NCBI GenBank assembly: GCA_012521995.1
Contig: JAAYLH010000092.1
Location: 1 to 64,000 of the forward strand
Length of the DNA stretch: 64,000 bases
Direction: 5' to 3'
DNA from: Bacteroidales bacterium
Lineage (GTDB): Bacteria; Bacteroidota; Bacteroidia; Bacteroidales; UBA7960
Shown: positions 49,293 to 59,000 of the stretch, in pieces
Layout: the number at the start of each line of letters is the position of its first letter
Position numbering within the stretch: position 1 is the first letter of the stretch
Position numbers and translations under genes: made by a program
The notes under the pieces: model-generated
The model's database searches: none
What the model saw: only the letters and a program-made list of their open reading frames with translations
What the model was told of the DNA's origin: nothing

Positions 49293-49637
49293 GGTTTTTA
49301 GTAATGAAGTACTCAACGACTGGGTTTTGGGAAAATATAAGGGATGCAAAAGCAAGGGGGAACGAAGTGGGCCACAGATGCTAACTGCCTAAAAGAAAGG
49401 GACCCCACTCGAAACATGAGTGGAGTCCTTTCATCATGAAGAGAATGAACAATTAAAAAAAAGGCAGGATTGCCAACGCTTACTCGTGTTTTTCCTTACC
49501 TGTTTACTGTGCGTATCGTCATTTTATTGTTCCAAAAGGAGTATGATTAATTATCTTTTGACTGAACCAATGCGTTATATGATTGGGTTTATCGGTCGTT
49601 TCGAATGCCGGGCTTAAGATATGGGCCTCCGTGGGGT

Positions 49638-50309
49638 TTATTCCCCGGGGTCCTGATTGATCAGTCCGTTTGCAATGGCATATTTGATCAGCCCTACAAT
49701 GGATTTTGTTTTTGTTTTGGTAAAGATATTTCGGCGGTGGGTTTCCACGGTTCGTTCACTAATAAAAAGTTTTTGTGCGATTTCTGTATTGCTGAGTTCC
49801 TTGGCGATCAGGTTCAGGATTTCCTTTTCGCGTGAGGTAAGGGTGCCGGTTACGGTTTCTTTTTCATCGGTGCTTCGGTCGGCCAGGTTATGGAACAGGA
49901 TGGCCTGAACGTCCCTTCCCAGGTATTTTCCACCTGAAGCCACGACCCGAATGGCTTCGAGCACTTCGTTCATATTGGTTCTTTTCAGGATATAGCCTGC
50001 AGCCCCGGCTTCAATCATTTTGTTGATCATGGCAAAATCTTCGTGCATGGTAAGGGCCAGGACCTGTATGTTAGGTTTAAGGGTTTTCAGTTTTGCCGTC
50101 AATTCAATTCCGGAGCCATTGGGCATATTGATATCGGCCAGCACCACGTCAACCGGATGTTCTTCAATGAACTGGATAGCTTGGGCAAGGTTGTTGGCCC
50201 CGCCGGCAAAGCGCACGTTTGTTTCGTCCTGCAGGATCGCCTTTAAACCATCAATGATCAATTGATGGTCATCCACTATAAGCACCTGAATGGGCTTTTC
50301 TAAGTTCAT
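49638..50309 (-). CDS. NarL/LuxR-family response regulator
   Basis: IQVLIVDDHQLIIDGLKAIL; HTH LTSREKEILNLIAKELSNTEIAQKLFISERTVETHRRNIFTK. Confidence 0.93.
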   Translation of the reverse strand: MNLEKPIQVLIVDDHQLIIDGLKAILQDETNVRFAGGANNLAQAIQFIEEHPVDVVLADINMPNGSGIELTAKLKTLKPNIQVLALTMHEDFAMINKMIEAGAAGYILKRTNMNEVLEAIRVVASGGKYLGRDVQAILFHNLADRSTDEKETVTGTLTSREKEILNLIAKELSNTEIAQKLFISERTVETHRRNIFTKTKTKSIVGLIKYAIANGLINQDPGE

Positions 50310-52311
50310 TGTTTGGGTTGATTGGTAAAACAATACTGACAATTGTTCCTCGATCAATCATTGTATCGAAAAAGATAGTCCCATTAAGGTTTTCAATTCT
50401 CGATCGGAGGTTGCTGATTCCACCATTGCCATTAAAATCCTTTTCGTTATAATTGAAGCCAACTCCGTTGTCTTCAGCCATCAGGGTAATGCCAGCCTCG
50501 TCGCGGATAAGTTGAAGGTTAAAAGAGGAGGCTTTCCCGTGTTTGATGGCGTTGTTGAGCAATTCCTGGATTGCCCGGTATAGGGTATGTTCGATGAGAT
50601 TGTCGAGGGAACCGTTCAGGCCAAACGTTTCGAAATGCATATTGAGCTGCCCGCTTTTGTTGATATGGTTGGAAAGGGTTTTGATGGCTTCCACCAGTCC
50701 TTTTTCGGAGAGCAGGGAAGGGGCGAGGTTGTGAGAGATGTTTCGGACCTCATCAAAAGCTTCATCTACACTTCGGATGGCTGCTTCAAGTAATTCTTTT
50801 TTTCGATACTCAGTAAGGTTTTCTTTTTGTTGAATGGTGCTAATATGCAGGCGGGCAACGGAAAGCATTTGTCCCAGGCCATCGTGGAGTTCACGTCCAA
50901 TTCTTTGCCGTTCCTGAATTTCAGCCTCAATGGCCACGCGTGATTTTTTTTCGTTGAGGTTGATGATGGTTTGTTGCAGACGCGATTGCTGTCTTTGACG
51001 AACATTGAAATACAAGAGTGAAAACCCAAAAATGCCGAGTATGAACACCACAATGATAAAAACGAGGAGGTTGTTTTTCTGTTGTTGTTTCAGCATATGT
51101 TTTTCTATCTGCAGCTGTTGCAGGGCATTGGTTTCGGTAAGGGTGCTGATCTCGGTGTTGTAGATTTGATGGAGGATGGTTTGGTTTTCCAGTTCATCCT
51201 TTAGCTGTGCATACTCGCGATAGAATTCAATGCTTTGCCTAAGGTCGCCCATTTCCTCGTAGATACGAGAAATGATTTCAAAGGCATTATTGAGCAACAC
51301 CTTGTTATCCATTTCACGTGCGATGGTCAGGGCTTGGTTGGCAAAGTTCAGGGCATCATTAAGTTGGTTTTCTGCCAGTGCCACATGTGCCAGGCCAAGG
51401 ATGGCAAAGGCTTCCTGATAGGATTGCTTAATGGCCTGTGCCACGGTTCTTGCTTTTTCGTAATTATCACCTGCTTCATCGGTAAGGCCAATGTTGAAAT
51501 AGAAGTTACCCCGGGCCTGGTAGGAAATGCCTAAGCCGTAAAGGTTGTTGCGTTTATTGATTTCGGCTGCTTTGTTAAAATAAAAGAGGGCTGAGTCGTT
51601 GGAATAGGTCAGTCCAATATTGTTAAGTGCGGCCGACATCCCGATGCTGTCGCCCAAGGCTTCAAATCCGGCCAGGGCAATCCGGAAGTTATCGACTGCT
51701 TTTTCCGAGTTGTTCAGTTCGTGATATAAAAGCCCCAGGTTGTTGTGGGTGCTGGCTGCATTTCCGTATTGCTGGTTTTTGTTGTACACATCAAGGGCTT
51801 TCATAAAGGAGTCGAAAGCCTCTTTATAGTTTCCAATTTTCAGGTTTACTTTTCCGAGGTTATTGTAAGCATCAGCAAGCCGAGTGCTGTCGTTGAAATT
51901 GATGGCCTTTGAGAGGGCTTGGTAGTAGTAGTAAAGGGCTTGTTTGTAGTCAGCCTGAATGTGATAGGTAGCCCCCAGCAGGTTTAACAGGCGGGCTAAT
52001 TCGGGATAATCCTCCCGGGGTCCCTGTTCAATTTGGTTCAGAATGATCATTCTGGCGCTGTCGGGGGCTGAATAGACGATGTTAAGTGCTATCTTAAACA
52101 AGCTGTCCAGATTGTGTTCCTGGTTTTTCCCGGTGGATTCGGAGCGGCGGATTATTTCGTTGTTTGCAAAAGAGGGCTGTGGGCAGATGACAATTCCCAT
52201 GAGCAGGAAAAACAAATGAAACAAAAGCCGGCTGAGCGGGAAGGTAATTTTGGACTTTCTGATCCGGGCAGCTCCCGCCATTGCTATATTGCATGGATGA
52301 TCAGTTTGCAT
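50269..52311 (-). CDS. TPR-containing sensor histidine kinase (HisKA_3/NarX-like)
   Basis: TPR repeats, one TM, ERQRIGRELHDGLGQMLSVARLHI, TLYRAIQELLNNAIKHGKAS, NGNGGISNLRSRIENLNG. Confidence 0.93.
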   Translation of the reverse strand: MQTDHPCNIAMAGAARIRKSKITFPLSRLLFHLFFLLMGIVICPQPSFANNEIIRRSESTGKNQEHNLDSLFKIALNIVYSAPDSARMIILNQIEQGPREDYPELARLLNLLGATYHIQADYKQALYYYYQALSKAINFNDSTRLADAYNNLGKVNLKIGNYKEAFDSFMKALDVYNKNQQYGNAASTHNNLGLLYHELNNSEKAVDNFRIALAGFEALGDSIGMSAALNNIGLTYSNDSALFYFNKAAEINKRNNLYGLGISYQARGNFYFNIGLTDEAGDNYEKARTVAQAIKQSYQEAFAILGLAHVALAENQLNDALNFANQALTIAREMDNKVLLNNAFEIISRIYEEMGDLRQSIEFYREYAQLKDELENQTILHQIYNTEISTLTETNALQQLQIEKHMLKQQQKNNLLVFIIVVFILGIFGFSLLYFNVRQRQQSRLQQTIINLNEKKSRVAIEAEIQERQRIGRELHDGLGQMLSVARLHISTIQQKENLTEYRKKELLEAAIRSVDEAFDEVRNISHNLAPSLLSEKGLVEAIKTLSNHINKSGQLNMHFETFGLNGSLDNLIEHTLYRAIQELLNNAIKHGKASSFNLQLIRDEAGITLMAEDNGVGFNYNEKDFNGNGGISNLRSRIENLNGTIFFDTMIDRGTIVSIVLPINPNNELRKAHSGAYSG

Positions 52312-53092
52312 AATTTGGGTAAAAAGTGCTTGTAAAGCATAAATGATGTCCGTGCAAAAGTAAGGCAACTAAACCGATTCGAAAAGCAAAGTATTGGATA
52401 CCACCCAAAAATACGGGTTCTCCCTGACAAATTTTTAAGGGCAATATACCGACCAGCACGTATTGGAATAAGTGGTAATTTCTTTTTCCTTTGTTTGAGT
52501 TAAATTGCTTTAATGGGGTCATAAGGTTCAGAATAGGCCCTAAGGGAAAATCAAAATGACATTAAGCCATTATTTTGAATAGAAATGAATCGCGAAGCAA
52601 GTAGTTTTTTGTCTTGTCAAGTGCCTGGAAGAAAAGCCGTTGGGTTCAGAAGTTTTATGCCTCTTTTTTACGGCCTTGATCAGCAGGATTGGAGAGGAAC
52701 TACCTGGTTTCCAGTGATCACCGGAAAAATTGATTACGGGTGAGGGGGGTGAGCAATTGATTTGTTAACGATGAAATCTCAAAAACAGAACAGGACAATT
52801 GTCGAAGCCAAAGGTTCTTCAGAAGATCACAACCAAAGCAATGCCCCAAAACCCAGAAAATAAAGAACGCAAAAAACCCTCCTCAACCAGGTTGGAATCG
52901 CCTTGCCGGGAGTCCGGCTGGAATGAATTCTCTTCCGGGGGTGAATTTTGGTTTGAAGTCAAAAGGGGCGATGGTTTATTTTCGATTCATCGCATTATAA
53001 GCAGTTCATCGAAACTCAATAAATAAACAAGCATGGCTGGGAGGGGATAACAGAAGCTGCCAGCTTATTTCTAACAACCAAAACAATTTGAA

Positions 53093-56000
53093 ATGAAAAA
53101 AAAGTGGTACGGTCTAACAATTTTGCTTTGTGCGGCATTTTTTCTTTTATCAATGCCCAGGGTGGAAGGCAAGGTTGGCTTTAATGGTAGTGACCATTGG
53201 CCAATCGCCCAAGAATTTGCGGACTCACTGGTAATAGGTGACGGAACGGAACAAGTATCAAATACGCCGGTCTATCCCTATTATGGGTATTCGTTCACCC
53301 AAACCTTATACCTTCAGCAAGAGCTGAATTTTTCGGATATGCTGATCAGCCAGATTGGTTATCAGTATTCGGGTGCAGGGGTAAGCTTGGAGATAGAAGT
53401 CTGGATGGGTCATACCGGTATAAGCGCCTTGGAATCAACGATTCCGTTGGATGGTTTTACAAAGGTATATGATGGGCCCTGGGACCTTACGGCAGGAGAC
53501 GGGTTTTCGACCATTGAGATCAACCCGTTTCCATACAACAACAGCGATAACCTTGTGGTTACGGTTATTGAAAAACTTCCGGGCTGGAACAGTCCTTCGG
53601 ATGCTTTTTTGGGCACCCTTGTTACGGATGGGCAACAACTAAGCGTTGGCGAAATGAATGATGGGTCGCCTTACGATCCTGAAAATCTTCCCGCGGGTAG
53701 TCCGATCAGTTACAGGCCAAACACCCAGTTCTGGTTAATGGAAGTACCAGAAGGACCTGCTGTATCGAGTATTACGCCCTTAATGCTGAATTTTGGAGAT
53801 GTTGAGGTTGGGTTGCCCAAGACCATGAATTTGACGATTAAGAATCTGGGGGTTGATCCCTTGGTTGTGACAGGTTTTGAGAGTTCCAATAGTTTATTTA
53901 CGGTTGTCAACACGACATTCCCGCTGCAACTTGGGTTTGTGGAGAGCGCCGTGGTAAGTGTTCAGTTTACCCCAGATTCGGACTCCAACCAAGCGGGCAC
54001 AATTACTTTTCTAATGGATGCGGGCATAGAGGGCGATCGGCAGGTAGAAATGACTGGTCGTGGTGTGAATATGGTTCCGGTAATCATTGGCGAAGGTGAG
54101 GTCACCTCGGGTCTGGTTCCCGTGTCGCCCTATTTTGGTTACTCTTTTTCGCAGACCCTCTATTTGCAGGAAGAAATAAACATTGAGGACAAAATGATTC
54201 AAAGGATAGGCTATCATTACACGGGTGCTTCGCCCAGCCTGAACCTTATCGTGGAGATCTATCTGAGTCATACAGATTCTGTTCATCTTGAAAATGTACA
54301 CTCGCTGGCCAATCACACCAAGGTATATGATGGTCCAATAATCTTCACCAATGAAGGAGATTTTAATTGGGTTGAGACAGATGGGTTTTATTATAACAAC
54401 ACGCAAAACCTGATTGTTACGGTCATTGAAAAGAAGCCGGGCTGGGACAGCCCATCAGATGAGTTTTATGTAACGGAATTGGCTGAAGGGAGCCCTGTGA
54501 TGAGCCGTTATGCGCGAAACGACAGTTCGCCCTATGATCCCAGTGCGTTGCCCAGTGGTAGCAGTGTAAGCTACAGGCCAAACATCAAATTATGGATGGG
54601 TGACGTGCCTACCGATCCAGTGGTTACCCTAACACCTGAGGCCCTTGATTTCGGGCAGGTTGAAAACACGGTAGCAAAGGTGATGACGGTTCGGGCAAAG
54701 AATACCGGAGGCGGCATCCTAAGCATTACGGGCATTGACTTCAGCAATGATCGTTTTTCGGTCATTAATGGTGATTTTCCCGTTGAACTCAGCATTGGCG
54801 AGACATTTGATTTTGAATTTCAGTTCATTCCCCAGGAGGCACAACTGGAAGAGGGGGTTGCTACTTTTCTAATGGATGAGTCGATTCCGGGTAACAAGAC
54901 GGTTCAGTTAACAGGCCGTGGCCTCAGGTTTGGGGTATTACGGGAAGGATTTGAGAACGAATTGTTCCCGCCCCTGGGTTGGAAGGTAGTTGACGCCAAC
55001 GGGGACAATAAAGGATGGTACAGAAACGTAACTACAGCGCCCACGGGACAAACGGTTCCCCGCACAGGGATTGCTGCCGCAGGTGTGGATACTTATGCCG
55101 GAAGCCCAGGGCAGTTAAGTTATGATGACTGGTTGATCACCCCCGAAATGATTTGGCAGGATGGGGATCTTTTTTCATTCTGGATCAAGCGCCTGGCCAA
55201 CCAAACAGGGCAGACCTGGAAGATTGGGTACAGCACGGAGGGTAGTGATCCTGCAGATTTCACCATCATTGATGAAATCACGGATCCATTAATGACCTAC
55301 ACTGAGAAATCCTATGATATGAGTCAATATGGATTGCCCAATGGCGAAGCGTATTATATGGCGATCCAGTTTACGGGACAATGGAGTTGGCCCGGGGTCA
55401 TTGATGATGTATTGGGCTCGGTGCTCAACAGGTTTGAAAAAGACCTGATGATTACGTCGGTTCAGGCTGAAGAAAAGTATATTTATGTGGATGAGCCAAC
55501 CACTATTTCGGTAACCTATGCAAATTATGGGTTGATGCCTGTTGAGGCCGGCGATTATCAGGTTCAGGTTTGCACGTATATAGGCGGAACCGAAGTAGTT
55601 TTTTCGCAAATGGATGGTCAGGCATTGGCAATAGGAGAGGTTGTGACCCTGGACATTGATGTGGTACTGACCCAAATTGGCAAATACGGACTGTATGTAA
55701 AGCTTCAATATCCGGGGGATATGGATTTGCCCAATAACAACAGTGAGGTGTTTGATGTTGAGGTTATTCCTGCATCCATGGTTGTTAAGCAAATTGGGGA
55801 ATTCCCAATTACAGGATCAACCAGCTATACCTCTAACTTCCCCATTGATTTTGAGGAATCGCGAGGATCCAGTCTTTCTCAGATGCTATATTTTGCCCCG
55901 GAACTGAATGTCGGGGGAATGATTGACCGGATTTCTTTTTACAGGAATTTTGCTACCCCGATGGTTCAGCGGAAGGTAATGATCTGGATGAGTTCCTATG

Positions 56001-59000
56001 CGGGCAGCACTCTGGAGACCTATGTTCCTCCTGCAGAACAACAATTGGTCTTTGACGGCCGCATTGACTTCACGGATGGGATGGACTGGACAGATATTAA
56101 ACTGAATAATCCCTTTATTTTTGCCGGGGATGGCCATTTGTTGGTTACCATTTATTATTATGATGGGAACACGACATCGAGCCAAGCCAAGTTTGCCGTG
56201 AATTACCCAGATTATGGCCCCAACAGGACCATCTACGAATACGGATGGGGCTCAATAAACCCTGCTAACCCGACACATGTAAGTGCCACCAACAGTTTTC
56301 CACACACCCTTTTGTTGTTTGAAACAGGCAATGGATTGGGGGCCATAACAGGCAGGGTACTCTTCCAGGAGGACAATAACCCGGTGGACGGTGCGGAAAT
56401 AAAAATTCACAACCCACTGATTCCAGAAGCCTCTGCTTACCTGAAAACAGATGCCAACGGATATTTCGCTGCTAACCAAGCCCTGGCCGGTGAGGGAATT
56501 CAGATCACCATTTCAAAATATGGATACAGTGATGTTGTGCTCAACGATCAGGTATTGTTAGCGGGTGGTACGCTCAATATTGGTGATGTGTTTTTAACGC
56601 CCCGACCACAGATTAACCTGGATGGGTCGGTTCTTTTGAGTGACAGCGAGCTGCCGGCAGTCAACGCATTGGTGAAATTGTCGGGGATGGATCAGTATGA
56701 AACTGTAACGGGAGAAGACGGGAGCTTCCATTTTGAAAATATTTGGGGAACGACCAATTATTTCCTTGAAATAACCCTTGCCGGCTATCAGAAATATGTT
56801 GCACAAATTTCTGTTCCGGCCACCGACTATGAACTTTCACCCATTACCATTCTGGAGCAAGCCCCAGCGCCCAACCTGGTGAATGCAACAGAAGTTGATG
56901 GAAATGCTGTGGTGAGTTGGTTTGCAGCAGGACAGCCCTATCCTTATACGTTCAGATATGATGACGGAAAAGTAGATGGAGTATTAATCACCCCCGGTGA
57001 ACCTAATATTGTTGGAGGTACTTCGTGGAAGCATCATGCAAGTCTGAAAACCGTTCAATGGTACACCTATAATTCGACTAACTTCACGCCCTCAGATGAA
57101 ATCCGGATAACTATTTTGGGATTGCGCCCGGATGGGTCACCAAATCCGAATGATGTACTCTATGTCCAGGATAATATTCCTAACGAATATGGCTGGAATT
57201 CCATTACCCTGACAGGTGCCGTAGAGACACCCAACGGATTCTTCCTGGGGATTTCTGGGTATAATAATTATACCCTTATAGCCTATGATGATGGGGTTGG
57301 TGAGCCCTGGGAGTGGGCTTCACAGACACAATGGAGCAATGGTTTGGGAGCCTATTACCCCCTGGAAAATGCAACATCTCCTCCTTTAAGAGGCAATATT
57401 TTTATTCGAGCAGGTGGTCTGACCTATGGACCAGTTGACCAGGAAGAAAAACAAATTGCCTACCTGGTAAATCAGGAAAGTGGAGAAACAATTCACCTGA
57501 CAGAAGAGGTTGTTCCTTTAATTACCGAGGCTCCGCAGATGGAGATGCCATATATTGAAAAAAGCAGCCCCAAGGAGTTTGAATCTTATAATGTTTATCG
57601 GAGGCCATTAGGTGATATGGGTTGGGATCTTTTAAACACGATCCCTGTTGCTGACACCAGCTTTGTGGATAACACATTCAACAACCTGCCTTATGGGGTC
57701 TATCAATATGGTGTTGAGGCGGTTTACACCAATAACGTAGTTTCAGAAATGGCGCTTTCCAACGATCTGGAAAAAGATATGCGCCTGGATGTGATCATTA
57801 CGGTGAATAACAATGCTGAAATGCCAGTGCTTTCAGAAGGTGCCAGGGTTAGGTTAACCAATCAAAGTGGAAACGTCAATCATATTTACACCGGATTTGC
57901 CGATGAAGGTGGAACGGTGCTTATTCCTGAGGTTCTTAAGGGGGTTTATGATTTATATGTGACCCATGTTGGATTCCATCCTTATGCGGAAAGCGGCATA
58001 AATCTTGAGATAGAGGGGACTGCATGGGATATGGAAGTAGAAATTACGGAAAGAATCGACGATCCATATGATGTGGAAATTTTAACTGAAGGCCAATCTG
58101 TAGGTACAGCTCGTTTGTTGTGGAACCAACCCCCGGTTCTTGATGATGTAGAAAGCTATGAAGCTTTTATTATTTCCGACATAGGTGAGTGGAAAATGGT
58201 AGATCAGGATGGGCAGCCGACTCTGTTTTTAGCCGGGGTTTCCTATCCCAACGCGAGTACCCCCAAGTCCTTTATGATTATGAATCCTACGCTGACAACA
58301 CCACCTCTTGACCCGGCCTACTGGAACGCCTATTCGGGGAACCAGTATTTTGCAGCTTTCGGTTCGGATGGAGGTTTGACCAACAACTGGCTAATAAGCC
58401 CGCCCCAGAACCACAGCGTAGACTATACCGTTTCTTTTTATGCCAAGTCATTCTCTGACACCTATGGTTTAGAGACCTTCAGGATCGGTTATTCTACGGA
58501 TACGGATAACACATCCGACTTTGTTTTCATTACAGGGAATGAAACGGCTTTAACTTATTGGACCAGGTATAGCTACAGCATTCCAAAGGAGGCAAAATAT
58601 TTTGCCATCAGGCACAATCATACAGGTTCTGTGTTCATGGTGGATGATATCAGCATTGGTGTGGTTACAGATGGCGCAATCCCCGGCAATGGATTCAGCA
58701 TTTACCTGGATGACGAACTGGTTGCCGAGGAGGTATTTGATGTGAGTTATGAATTTAACAACCTTACTCCGGGAAGCCATACAGCTGGTGTGAAAGCAGT
58801 GTATCATACCGGAGAATCCCAGTTGATAGCCCTTGACTTTGAACTACCTGAGGGAACCCCTGTTAATTTTGAAGTTAAGGACCACAATGGACAGGTTGTT
58901 GATGGTGCATTAGTAGAGATTATTTCTGGTGGTACCGTGATTTTCACAGGAGAAACCGAGAATGGAAACATCAGCACGGATCTCTATCCCGGAAACTATC

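Noticed and set aside
49420-49617. 65-aa ORF MESFHHEENEQLKK...
   Set aside because: Short, single hydrophobic patch, no recognisable family; its start overlaps a terminator-like hairpin (49395-49434).
52799-53026. 75-aa plus-strand ORF upstream of the giant T9SS gene
   Set aside because: No signal, motif or plausible initiation context seen; more likely leader/intergenic sequence.
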